Notes: a model not told the origin generated them from the sequence alone. Counted from the stretch's first letter, positions 1 to 6,564 are shown. The stretch: 18,435 bases of DNA from Bacteroidota bacterium (GCA_030592465.1 JAUVJB010000032.1:1-18435); one strand, 5' to 3'. Made by a program: numbers and translations.

Positions 1-57
1 TATATTACGGCTCTACTGAGCTTGCCGAAGTGCAAAATATAACCTCTCAAGGTATAA
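1..57 (+). repeat. Left arm of 57-bp inverted repeat
   Basis: The first 57 bases reappear as reverse complement at 4099-4155 with a single mismatch (G at 51 against the A expected from the other arm). The core CTGAGCTTGCCGAAG (16-30) resembles a short dispersed repeat that recurs in degenerate form at the very end of the window (18422-18435). The arm can fold on itself (CGGC at 8-11 with GCCG at 24-27, TATATT at 1-6 with AATATA at 36-41). It begins at the window edge, so it may extend further left. Confidence 0.9.
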
Positions 58-172
58 TTTAAGTTTGTTCATGCAAAAACGAAATAAATTATGTTCATAG
101 TCGATTAACGATTTTTCCCGACAACTTTTGACCTTGGCACCTATCCTTTTCACAAAAAATATTTTAATATTA

Positions 173-199
173 CAAGTTTTTACATTAAATTGTGTCTAA
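173..199 (+). promoter_or_regulatory. Candidate ECF-sigma promoter upstream of the sigma gene
   Basis: CAAGTTTT at 173-180 is followed after exactly 11 bases by GTGTCTAA at 192-199. The same two blocks with the same 11-base gap occur at 816-842 before the anti-sigma gene. Read as -35 CAAGTT and -10 GTCTAA, the spacer is 15 bp, within the usual range for ECF sigma promoters. A transcript would start near 206, about 24 bases before the sigma start codon. Autoregulation is inferred from the repetition and position; it is not proven. Confidence 0.5.
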
Positions 200-229
200 C
201 ATTAAAAAATAAACTGCGACAAGAAATAA

Positions 230-805
230 ATGACAGATAAAGAGCTGATAAAAGCAATAAAAAAAGATGACCAACAAGCGTTTAAACAACTTGTTGAAAA
301 AAATCAACAAATGGTTGTGAATACTTGCAATGGTTTTTTACATAATATTGCTGATGCCGAAGATATTGCACAAGATGTTTTTATTGAAGTTTTTTTATCT
401 GTTCACAAATTTAGAGAAGATGCAAAATTATCAACTTGGCTCTATCGAATAGCAGTTAATAAATCGTTAAATCATATTCGTGATAATAAAAAACACAAAA
501 TTCTTAAAAGCATAGATAGTTTTTTTACCTCTGATAAAAATATTGAAATAGAAATCCCTGACAACAGCTCCTCACAACCCGAAGAAATTATTGAAGAAAA
601 AGAACGTTCACAAATTTTAAGTTATTCAATTAACTCATTAGCCAAAAATCAAAAAATTGCTTTTACATTAAACAAATACGACGATTTATCATATAAACAA
701 ATAGCTGAGATAATGGATTTGTCATTATCATCGGTTGAATCGCTAATACACAGGGCTAAAAAAAATCTTCAAAAGAAACTATTAAATCATTACAAAAAAA
801 AATAA
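230..805 (+). CDS. ECF-family RNA polymerase sigma factor (RpoE-like)
   Basis: This 191-residue protein has the two-domain layout of extracytoplasmic-function sigma factors. Region 2 spans about residues 15-90, with the conserved DAEDIAQDVF core-binding stretch and the STWLYRIAVNKSLNHIRDNK promoter-melting/-10 stretch. A linker of about 35 residues rich in Asp, Glu and Ser follows. Region 4 spans about residues 128-186, with the helix-turn-helix LSYKQIAEIMDLSLSSVESL that reads the -35 element. Length is typical of the family. It is first in a four-gene plus-strand operon and is followed after 44 bases by a zinc-binding anti-sigma gene, the usual pairing. The upstream motif at 173-199 suggests it transcribes its own operon. 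The neighbours point to an envelope or metal stress signal, but the inducer cannot be read from sequence. Confidence 0.95.
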   Translation: MTDKELIKAIKKDDQQAFKQLVEKNQQMVVNTCNGFLHNIADAEDIAQDVFIEVFLSVHKFREDAKLSTWLYRIAVNKSLNHIRDNKKHKILKSIDSFFTSDKNIEIEIPDNSSSQPEEIIEEKERSQILSYSINSLAKNQKIAFTLNKYDDLSYKQIAEIMDLSLSSVESLIHRAKKNLQKKLLNHYKKK

Positions 806-815
806 ATGCAAATCG

Positions 816-842
816 CAAGTTTTGAAAAATATTAGTGTCTAA
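816..842 (+). promoter_or_regulatory. Second copy of the candidate ECF-sigma promoter, before the anti-sigma gene
   Basis: CAAGTTTT at 816-823, an 11-base gap, then GTGTCTAA at 835-842. This is the same pair of blocks and gap as at 173-199. It lies entirely in the 44-base space between the sigma stop codon and the anti-sigma start. If it is a promoter, transcription would begin around 849-850, at or within a few bases of the annotated ATG. Confidence 0.5.
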
Positions 843-849
843 ATAAAAA

Positions 850-1299
850 ATGCAAAAGATGAAATGCAAAGAAATACATAAAAATTTAATCTTCTACATT
901 GACGGGGATTTGTCTTCAAAAAAAAATAAAGAAATTGAAGAACACTTGTTAAGTTGTGCAAAATGTTCAAAACTATATAATGAAATAAAATCAACAATAA
1001 GTGTTATTGAAAATGAAAAAAATATTGAGACAAGTCCATTTTTATATACGCGGATAAAACAAAGATTAGATGATATAAATGAAAACTCAACAAAAATGGT
1101 TTTCGTTACACAACCAAAAAAGATACTTCAGCCTGCATTAATAACTTTTATAATTGCACTTGGTATTTTCTTCGGCGTTACAATCGGAAACTCTTTTCCG
1201 ATTCAAAACAATAACATAGCAGACACACAATCGGAACAATATTTAATTAATGATTTACAACAAGAACATGTTGAATATTTTTTACTTAATAACGAATAA
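850..1299 (+). CDS. Membrane anti-sigma factor with zinc-finger (ZAS/zf-HC2) domain
   Basis: A 149-residue protein with an N-terminal zinc-binding anti-sigma motif: Cys6, then His32-x3-Cys36-x2-Cys39, the arrangement of ZAS anti-sigma factors that sequester ECF sigmas. One hydrophobic helix at about residues 94-118 would place the N-terminus in the cytoplasm and about 30 C-terminal residues in the periplasm. The family binds its cognate sigma at the membrane until a signal releases it. The gene follows its sigma partner and ends 2 bases before the next start, so it is cotranscribed with the sensor-like gene. The start is uncertain: ATG at 850 gives the reading used here; ATG at 859 (residue 4) is in frame and keeps Cys6. 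The candidate promoter at 816-842 makes the mRNA start nearly coincide with this codon. Confidence 0.85.
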   Translation: MQKMKCKEIHKNLIFYIDGDLSSKKNKEIEEHLLSCAKCSKLYNEIKSTISVIENEKNIETSPFLYTRIKQRLDDINENSTKMVFVTQPKKILQPALITFIIALGIFFGVTIGNSFPIQNNNIADTQSEQYLINDLQQEHVEYFLLNNE

Positions 1300-1301
1300 A
1301 A

Positions 1302-1808
1302 ATGGACTACTTTAACAAAAATAAAATCTTAATTTGGATAATAATTATTCTTTTGGCTATTAATGTGTCAACAGTAGCAACCATAGCATATCATTTTTAT
1401 AATCATGATAAAACAGAAAGAATAAACAGGAAAAGACAAATCCGAATACCCAACAAGCGTTTTGGACGATTTATGTTAAGAGAACTTAATTTAAACAAAT
1501 CTCAACGCAGACAATTTCAAAAATTTCGTCATAATTACCAAAAAAATGCAATGATGGTAACTAAAGAGATGAGGGAAAAACGTAATGAGATATTTGAAGA
1601 ATTATCAAAAGAAAATCCTGATACAATAAAACTTTATCAAATGTCTGAAGATATTGGAGATTTTCACAAAACCCTTAAATACCAAACAATTGAGCATTAT
1701 CTTAATATGAAATGCGTTTGTAACAAACAACAACAAAAAAAATTGTTAAAGATTTTTAAGGCAATGCAGAATTCTAAAGTGGATATTGTTAGCAAGATGC
1801 GCCGATAA
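1302..1808 (+). CDS. Membrane-anchored periplasmic heavy-metal-sensor-like protein
   Basis: A 168-residue protein with a single N-terminal transmembrane helix (about residues 9-31), then a basic, helix-rich periplasmic region. The stretch from about residue 55, with RFMLRELNLNKSQRRQFQKF and later CNKQQQKKLLKIFKAM, fits the LTxxQ-type helical-hairpin proteins (periplasmic heavy-metal sensor/CnrX-like, related to Spy and CpxP). Two cysteines (MKCVC, about residues 137-139) lie just before the second such segment. Position straight after an anti-sigma gene, with a 2-base gap, suggests it acts on that anti-sigma or is a regulated output. Assignment rests on the pattern and context; metal binding is not shown. 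Confidence 0.7.
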   Translation: MDYFNKNKILIWIIIILLAINVSTVATIAYHFYNHDKTERINRKRQIRIPNKRFGRFMLRELNLNKSQRRQFQKFRHNYQKNAMMVTKEMREKRNEIFEELSKENPDTIKLYQMSEDIGDFHKTLKYQTIEHYLNMKCVCNKQQQKKLLKIFKAMQNSKVDIVSKMRR

Positions 1809-1873
1809 TATTCTATGAATTATATAGCTATATTTTATTTAACAATTTGTTTAACCAATTAAAAATTAAAAAA

Positions 1874-2392
1874 ATGAAAACAGTAAAATTTAAAACACTA
1901 GCAATTTTATTAGTAGTTGGCCTTTTAAGCATTAATACAAGTATTTTTGCACAAAAAGGTAAAAACATGCAAATGGGGAATAATAAAGCAATGTGCAATA
2001 TTCCTAATCTAACTCAAGAGCAACAAACAAAAATTGAAACATTAAAAACAGCTCACATGCAAGAAATTATAAATTATAGAACTCAACTTGCAGAAAAAAG
2101 AGCTCGCAGAAACACTTTAATGACTGCCAAAGATGTTGATTTAAAGGCTGTTAATAAAGTTGTTGACGAGATGGGCAGCATTAAGACACAAATGCAAAAA
2201 AGTGGTGCCAAACATCACAATGAAGTAAGAACCTTGCTAACAGATGAACAAAAAGTGTTTTTTGACAATCATTATATTCAAAAACGAAAAAATCGTATGG
2301 GGCAAGGCAGACACGGGCAAGGCAGACATGGGCAAGGCATGAGAGGCGGCAATGGTAATATAAACCGTCAGGGTCGCGGAATGAATGAATAG
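1874..2392 (+). CDS. Spy/CpxP-like periplasmic protein with Gly/His-rich tail
   Basis: I take the ATG at 1874 rather than the TTG at 1847, because it starts a standard signal peptide (about residues 1-27, ending SIFAQ) and leaves 172 residues. The mature part has two LTxxQ-type motifs, LTQEQQTKIETL and LTDEQKVFFDNH, separated by a charged helical hairpin, as in Spy/CpxP periplasmic chaperones and stress sensors. The C-terminus is a low-complexity tail rich in Gly, His, Gln and Arg, built by a 15-bp DNA repeat (2300-2340); it could bind metal, but this is inference. Last gene of the sigma operon, 65 bases after the sensor-like gene and just before a strong terminator. Likely an output of the sigma factor. 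Confidence 0.75.
   Translation: MKTVKFKTLAILLVVGLLSINTSIFAQKGKNMQMGNNKAMCNIPNLTQEQQTKIETLKTAHMQEIINYRTQLAEKRARRNTLMTAKDVDLKAVNKVVDEMGSIKTQMQKSGAKHHNEVRTLLTDEQKVFFDNHYIQKRKNRMGQGRHGQGRHGQGMRGGNGNINRQGRGMNE
2300..2340 (+). repeat. 15-bp tandem repeat in the 3' end of the Spy-like gene
   Basis: GGGCAAGGCAGACAC starts at 2300, repeats at 2315 with one change (final C to T), and is partly repeated at 2330. It encodes the repeated GQGRH/GQG units of the protein tail. The local G+C content is clearly above that of the flanking sequence. Confidence 0.85.
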
Positions 2393-2402
2393 ATAAACTT
2401 AT

Positions 2403-2443
2403 AAAAAAATATCCGGTGCTTTTAAAACATCGGATATTTTTTT
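2403..2443. terminator. Bidirectional intrinsic terminator
   Basis: A perfect stem, ATATCCG (2409-2415) with CGGATAT (2431-2437), extends inward by further pairs around a CTTTTAAAA loop. It is flanked by an A-run (2403-2409) and a T-run (2437-2443), so it works in both directions. It lies between the convergent Spy-like gene and the coiled-coil gene and can end both transcripts. Confidence 0.85.
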
Positions 2444-2456
2444 GTTATCTGACTTT

Positions 2457-3401
2457 TTATTTTAAATGAAAATTTGTGGTACCAATTTGCTTCCCGTCAA
2501 CAAAAATATCAACAGCATAATTTCCTGAAATTAATCCCTCTTTATTCAAACTGTTTTGAAAAAAGATGCACATATCTTTATCTTTGTTATCATACTCTAC
2601 TTCACGTTTTGCAGTGTAAGCAATATCTTTGCTTTCAAAAGTAAATAAGTTGTCTTCCGAAGAAATTAATACCAACTCATCAGGTCGTGCAATTCTTATA
2701 TAAACATTTTTCGTTCCCGATTTAGCAATAACATTCTCGCCAAGAGTGAAACAAACTTGAAACTTATCAACTTTTTTTGCTTTCTTTACTTTTCTGCCTC
2801 TTCTGTTTAATGGCTGAACAGTAATATTAAAGGTCTTAATTTTTGATGCTTTATCTACCTGAGTAGACAACTCCTCATTCTTTTGACTTAAATCCACATT
2901 TTTTGTTGTGGCTTCCTTATATTGTTTCTTCACATGAACATTCTCTTTCGTTAATGCAATATTCATTGTATTAAGAGAATCAATCTGAACAACAAAACTT
3001 TTCATAACTTCTCGTAAAGTCTCAAGTTCTGCTTTATATTTTTTTATAACCTCACGATTAATAGTTTTTTCGTGCCTTAACCTTTTCATTATAACCTTAA
3101 TCTTCTCTTGTTTTTCTCCTAATTGAGTATTCAAACTATCATTATTAGATTCAAGAGATTCATACTCGGCAAGCAAATTGTCAAATTCATGCGACAAACT
3201 ATCTTTTGCTTCAATCGTTACATTTTGCTGTATAATTAAATTTTTATTTTTTTGTGTTTCGTTATAAAAAAGCCAGGCAACAATTAAAAGTAAAATAAAA
3301 AGTAAGATGGCTATTATTTTATAAAATCCGCCAGAATCCTTTTCTTTAGAATCGAAATTTTTTATATTACTATTCGTTAATTTATTCTTGTTGTTTTTCA
3401 T
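2457..3401 (-). CDS. Membrane-anchored coiled-coil protein, function unknown
   Basis: A 314-residue protein. A short, basic N-terminus is followed by one transmembrane helix (about residues 26-46, FYKIIAILLFILLLIVAWLFY), then a long heptad-rich coiled coil to about residue 195. A basic linker (RRGRKVKKAKK) leads to a compact, beta-rich C-terminal domain of about 105 residues. I recognise the overall architecture from unannotated Bacteroidota proteins but know no function. The probable topology puts the coiled coil and C-terminal domain in the periplasm. Its start is 27 bases after the nitroreductase stop, so the two are probably cotranscribed. A structural or envelope role is a guess. Confidence 0.75.
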   Translation of the reverse strand: MKNNKNKLTNSNIKNFDSKEKDSGGFYKIIAILLFILLLIVAWLFYNETQKNKNLIIQQNVTIEAKDSLSHEFDNLLAEYESLESNNDSLNTQLGEKQEKIKVIMKRLRHEKTINREVIKKYKAELETLREVMKSFVVQIDSLNTMNIALTKENVHVKKQYKEATTKNVDLSQKNEELSTQVDKASKIKTFNITVQPLNRRGRKVKKAKKVDKFQVCFTLGENVIAKSGTKNVYIRIARPDELVLISSEDNLFTFESKDIAYTAKREVEYDNKDKDMCIFFQNSLNKEGLISGNYAVDIFVDGKQIGTTNFHLK

Positions 3402-3428
3402 AATATTAAATTAATCTGTTTTAAATTA

Positions 3429-3974
3429 TTAAAAATACTTATTGTAAGCCCTTATTTTATCAATATCTTTACGTTTCTTTTCGCGTATAGTATCTGTTTT
3501 TGGATATCCTAATGTAATAACTATATCTACATCTTTATTTTTGGGAATATTTAAAACTTTTTTTACTCCTTTTTTATTAAACCATCCCAGAATGCAAGTA
3601 CTTAGATTTTCTTCAACTGCTTGTAAACAAAAATGCTCAACGGCAATACCTATGTCAACTAAATTGAATTGTATTTTTTTTATCGCTCCGCCAACTTGTG
3701 AAGCAACATTTGACTTTTCAGTAATAACAACAATCAATACCGGTGCTTGTAATGCAAATCGATTAAAAGGAACTATGCTACTAAACGTTTTTTTAGCAAC
3801 TTTATTTTTTAACTCCTCATCGTCAACAACAATAAACTTCCATGGCTGTGAATTATTTGCAGATGGTGCAAGACGTGCAGCCTCTAAACATTTCTCAATT
3901 TTCTCATGTTCAACCCGCTGTTCCGTATAACTTCTTACACTTTGTCGTGTTTTTACAAACTCAATAAAATTCAT
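3429..3974 (-). CDS. Nitroreductase-family flavoprotein
   Basis: A 181-residue protein of the FMN-dependent nitroreductase family, at the short end of the family's size range. N-terminal RQSVRSY supplies the conserved Arg residues that contact the FMN phosphate; APSANNSQPWKFIVV (about residues 37-51) is the family signature; the C-terminal part has the usual GWFNKKGVKKVLNIP and ITLGYPK segments. Members reduce nitro compounds, quinones or flavins with NAD(P)H; the physiological substrate cannot be predicted. It is first in a two-gene minus-strand unit with the coiled-coil gene. A -7 box lies about 26 bases before the start codon. Confidence 0.9.
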   Translation of the reverse strand: MNFIEFVKTRQSVRSYTEQRVEHEKIEKCLEAARLAPSANNSQPWKFIVVDDEELKNKVAKKTFSSIVPFNRFALQAPVLIVVITEKSNVASQVGGAIKKIQFNLVDIGIAVEHFCLQAVEENLSTCILGWFNKKGVKKVLNIPKNKDVDIVITLGYPKTDTIREKKRKDIDKIRAYNKYF

Positions 3975-3999
3975 AAATTCTTAAATTTTTAATCTCGGG

Positions 4000-4007
4000 C
4001 AAATATA
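4000..4007 (-). promoter_or_regulatory. Bacteroidota-type -7 box for the nitroreductase unit
   Basis: On the minus strand this reads TATATTTG, an exact match to the TAnnTTTG -7 consensus of the primary sigma factor in Bacteroidota. It lies 26 bases upstream of the nitroreductase ATG, giving a leader of about 20 bases. No convincing -33 TTG box was seen. Confidence 0.5.
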
Positions 4008-4098
4008 AGGATTAAATAAATTATGATAAAAATAAATTTTAAATAATTCTGCCACAAATTTAACTAAATATAGCTTGTGGTAATTATGCATCTACAAT

Positions 4099-4155
4099 TT
4101 ATACTTTGAGAGGTTATATTTTGCACTTCGGCAAGCTCAGTAGAGCCGTAATATA
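4099..4155 (-). repeat. Right arm of 57-bp inverted repeat
   Basis: Reverse complement of 1-57 with one mismatch. With the left arm it encloses about 4.04 kb containing the sigma operon and the nitroreductase pair. There is no transposase between the arms. The contained hairpin CGGCAAGCTCAGTAGAGCCG is visible on the plus strand. Confidence 0.9.
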
Positions 4156-4157
4156 AT

Positions 4158-4246
4158 TTGTCATTTAGCTTCGCTGTCATTTAGTTTTATTGACAATTTA
4201 AGACAATTAATAAATTTAATGACAATCAATGACTACTAATGACAAT
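4158..4246. repeat. Cluster of short TGTCATT / AATGACA motifs
   Basis: TCATTTAG occurs at 4161-4168 and 4177-4184 (16-base spacing), and the opposite-strand motif AATGACAAT occurs at 4218-4226 and 4238-4246 (20-base spacing), with related TGACAAT and AGACAAT between them. It looks like degenerated repeat sequence next to the 57-bp arm. Confidence 0.5.
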
Positions 4247-4312
4247 ATGTTAATGTTATAATTGTTTTATAGTATATAAATTAGCTCAAATTATTACGAA
4301 GCAGAGTATATC

Positions 4313-5122
4313 TCAATTAATTTTTGAGTTTATTTTATGCCTCACCCCTTGCATATCAGAGACTATGGCTTTTATTGAACCAACCAGTATTTTTGCTTCA
4401 ACAATTATTGGAATCTTGTTTCCATCGTCGCTAACCCAAACCGTCATATTCTCTCCTCCTTTAAACATTGAACCTTGAACCAATAAAATTGAAAATTTTA
4501 TACAGTTATATTTTTCTCCATCAGGTTTCTCTACCTGTTCTTTCCCCAAATATCGAAGATGCAGATGACAAATCTCATTATCAATAATCATACTAACCGG
4601 TATGGTATCATTAATCTGATATTTTGAATAATCAATATTACGACAATAATAAATTGCTGTTAAAACATCGAATGTGCATGGTTTGAAATTTAATGTGTCT
4701 TTAGTGAGCGATTTATAGGTGTTTTGTGTTGATGTGTAAATTTTATTTTTTTTATAATTAAAATAAACCTTGTTGTTTACCTCATAACCACCTTCGTATG
4801 TCCTACGATAAAATGCTATTGATTTTAATATGTCTGATTCGGAATATGCTTCATAACTATCTCTAACCTTAAAAAACCAATCATATTGATTTATAGTCTT
4901 ACCCGAACTTTTAAAATAAAATGCAGAGCGATTATGATATATCTTTTTCTCAACATTAAAATGTGCTTCGCCTGCATGAAACCACAAAAATGAAAGATTA
5001 TAATAAATTGAATATGTTATTTTCTCTCCATAAGTAAATGCAGTAACTTTATTGTTACACTGCGAATAACTTATAATGCCTGTATTAAAAAATAAAACAA
5101 AAAATAAGATGTGCCTTTTCAA
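4313..5122 (-). CDS. DUF3108-family secreted protein
   Basis: A 269-residue protein with an N-terminal signal peptide (about residues 1-20, ending SYSQ). The mature start FTYGEKITYSIYYNLSFLWFHAGEAHFNVEKK is the typical opening of DUF3108 proteins, followed by the expected alternating beta strands (SAFYFKSSGKTINQYDWFFKVRDSYEAY, YEGGYEVNNKVYF). DUF3108 proteins are predicted envelope beta-barrel-like proteins of unknown function. Cys21 follows the signal but the preceding residues are a poor lipobox, so signal peptidase I cleavage is more likely. It lies 161 bases downstream of the transporter-like gene on the same strand; cotranscription is possible. Confidence 0.85.
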   Translation of the reverse strand: MKRHILFFVLFFNTGIISYSQCNNKVTAFTYGEKITYSIYYNLSFLWFHAGEAHFNVEKKIYHNRSAFYFKSSGKTINQYDWFFKVRDSYEAYSESDILKSIAFYRRTYEGGYEVNNKVYFNYKKNKIYTSTQNTYKSLTKDTLNFKPCTFDVLTAIYYCRNIDYSKYQINDTIPVSMIIDNEICHLHLRYLGKEQVEKPDGEKYNCIKFSILLVQGSMFKGGENMTVWVSDDGNKIPIIVEAKILVGSIKAIVSDMQGVRHKINSKIN

Positions 5123-5283
5123 AACTCAATTTTTTTTTCAACTGTTACTGTTTTTATATTTGGTTGATATTTAATTATTTATGGTTGTTAAGTTATTACT
5201 TTCTAATTTCTAATTTCATTATATAATCATTCCTTACTACAACAAATTCTGTACAAGTATGTATCCAAATTAAATCTAAAATC

Positions 5284-6339
5284 TTAAATCTTAACTTTTT
5301 GTTTTGGTTGTTTAATATAAACTATTGATAAATCAATGTAATTCATTTGGTTAATATAAAAATTATTAACGTTTGAACGAAAAATGTTATAAATGTTTCC
5401 TTGATTAACATCTTTGGTCTGTTCCAAAACATACATTGGTGGATTTGATTGAAAATTTTCAATATTATTATTCAAAAAATCGGTAACAAAATCGCCGGTC
5501 AACCCCAAAACCATGTCAATATCACCTTGCTCAAACATCTCTAACTCTTTTCGCGTCGAACTAATAAAAGAAAACTCAATTATATTGATATAAGGCAACA
5601 GAATTCCCTTTTTATCTTTTTTAAAATAATTTGTGTTTTTATATAATGTGAGTTTATTGTCGGTTAGTGAAAAATCTTTAATAAAATATGGACCTGTTCC
5701 AACCATGCTATTTTTACCATAAGCAGCAACAGCTTCTTGCGGCAACACAACTGCGTCAATGCTTGCAAGAAAATGTATGAATAAAGGATTCTTCTTTTCA
5801 ATATTAATCACTAAAGTTGTGTCATCTATAACCTCAATCCCTGTTATATTAACATTTTGTCTGTCTGATATTTTTGCATCTCTAAATGCCTTTGCTCCTA
5901 TTATATCGAAAAAAACATCATTTGTATTTTTACTTTTTGCACAATATAACTCAAATGAATATTTAAAATCAGATGCTTTTACCTTTCTTACGGTTTCATT
6001 ATGACCTTTATTAAAACATTTATTTTCATGAAAATAGACATTATTATTCAAATAAAAAATGTATTGTTTGCCGCCATTAGTAATTTCCCATCTTGTGGCA
6101 ATATCAGGAGTTATCTCTAAATTTTTGGCGTCATATTTCACTAATCCGTTATAAATTTGTGATAAAATATGAAAATCAACTACATTATTGACGTTATAAG
6201 GAAAACATGACTGAGGAAACTCTGTCTCATTAATTCTTAAAGTATCTACTTTTGTGCTTTTTGTTTCTGTTTTATTTATATTTGTGCATGAAAATAATTG
6301 TGAAACTATAATAAGCAATATAAAAATATATTTTTTCAT
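5284..6339 (-). CDS. Oligopeptide-type ABC substrate-binding lipoprotein, apparently internally deleted
   Basis: A 351-residue lipoprotein: signal ending LFSC (Cys18 lipidated), then the SBP family 5 (DppA/OppA/NikA) fold. Recognisable segments include FHILSQIYNGLVKYD, ITPDIATRWEI, VKASDFKYSFE, DTTLVINIEKKNPLF and MVGTGPYFIK. Full-length relatives have about 500-550 residues. Here, after EQGDIDMVLGLTG and NPPMYVLEQT, the sequence seems to jump directly to a segment like the family's extreme C-terminus (FRSNVNNFYINQMNYIDL). The domain that normally carries QYYGFN, VRQAFNYAIDR and YNPEKAK is not seen, so about 150-200 residues appear to be missing without loss of frame. Ligand binding is therefore doubtful. 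No permease or ATPase gene is nearby. The family assignment is firm; the deletion is inferred from memory of the family. Confidence 0.8.
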   Translation of the reverse strand: MKKYIFILLIIVSQLFSCTNINKTETKSTKVDTLRINETEFPQSCFPYNVNNVVDFHILSQIYNGLVKYDAKNLEITPDIATRWEITNGGKQYIFYLNNNVYFHENKCFNKGHNETVRKVKASDFKYSFELYCAKSKNTNDVFFDIIGAKAFRDAKISDRQNVNITGIEVIDDTTLVINIEKKNPLFIHFLASIDAVVLPQEAVAAYGKNSMVGTGPYFIKDFSLTDNKLTLYKNTNYFKKDKKGILLPYINIIEFSFISSTRKELEMFEQGDIDMVLGLTGDFVTDFLNNNIENFQSNPPMYVLEQTKDVNQGNIYNIFRSNVNNFYINQMNYIDLSIVYIKQPKQKVKI

Positions 6340-6361
6340 AACTAATTTATTTAATGTTATT

Positions 6362-6441
6362 TAGTATATTCACGAAAACTCAATCTTTATCGTCATTGCG
6401 AGGAGGAACGACGAAGCAATCCGTCAGCTGATGGATTGCTT
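6362..6441. repeat. Intergenic repeat cassette with GTCATTGCGAGG segment and hairpin
   Basis: It begins with TAGT and CACGAAAACTC (6371-6381), a border also present at 11051-11070, then GTCATTGCGAGGAGGAACG (6392-6410), a form of a widespread intergenic repeat, then AAGCAATCC (6414-6422) pairing perfectly with GGATTGCTT (6433-6441). The loop contains a variant of the CAGCTG palindrome (6420-6435). It lies 23 bases upstream of the substrate-binding-protein start, in the divergent gap before holB. Confidence 0.75.
6420..6435. repeat. CAGCTG-centred 16-bp palindrome, copy 1 (degenerate)
   Basis: TCCGTCAGCTGATGGA differs from the perfect copies at 11141 and 18113 at three positions. It is nested in the AAGCAA/TTGCTT hairpin. 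Confidence 0.7.
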
Positions 6442-6516
6442 TAAGATACAATTTTTTACAAACATTTTAAAAAATTATTCTATTAAATTAATTATAAAGA
6501 TAAAAATTATATTTTT

Positions 6517-6524
6517 TACTTTTG
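6517..6524 (+). promoter_or_regulatory. Possible -7 box for the holB cluster
   Basis: TACTTTTG matches TAnnTTTG and lies 40 bases before the holB start codon. No clear -33 element was seen, and the surrounding sequence is very AT-rich, so a chance match is possible. Confidence 0.35.
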
Positions 6525-6564
6525 ATAAAAATTTCAAATATTTAACAATTTCACAATTTAATTT

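Larger units (their letters stand above)
3975..4312. other. 338-base intergenic region with promoter, inverted-repeat arm and short repeats
   Basis: No gene seen. From left to right it holds the nitroreductase promoter box (4000-4007), a weak inverted repeat (CCACAA at 4052-4057, TTGTGG at 4075-4080), the right arm of the 57-bp inverted repeat (4099-4155), and a cluster of short TGTCATT/AATGACA motifs (4158-4246). The rest is AT-rich with no clear signal. Confidence 0.7.

Noticed and set aside
3541..3930. 129-codon plus-strand frame opposite the nitroreductase gene
   Set aside because: Antisense shadow of a gene with clear family motifs; the translated product has no recognisable features.
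4052..4080. CCACAA/TTGTGG inverted repeat as a terminator or operator
   Set aside because: Only 6 bp of stem with a 17-base AT-rich loop and no T-run; too weak to call.
1..4155. Composite transposon
   Set aside because: The 57-bp arms look like one, but there is no transposase or recombinase between them and no visible target duplication (the left outer flank is outside the window).
5155..5162. TATATTTG on the plus strand as a promoter
   Set aside because: It matches the -7 consensus, but no plus-strand gene follows; both flanking genes are on the minus strand. Probably chance in AT-rich DNA.
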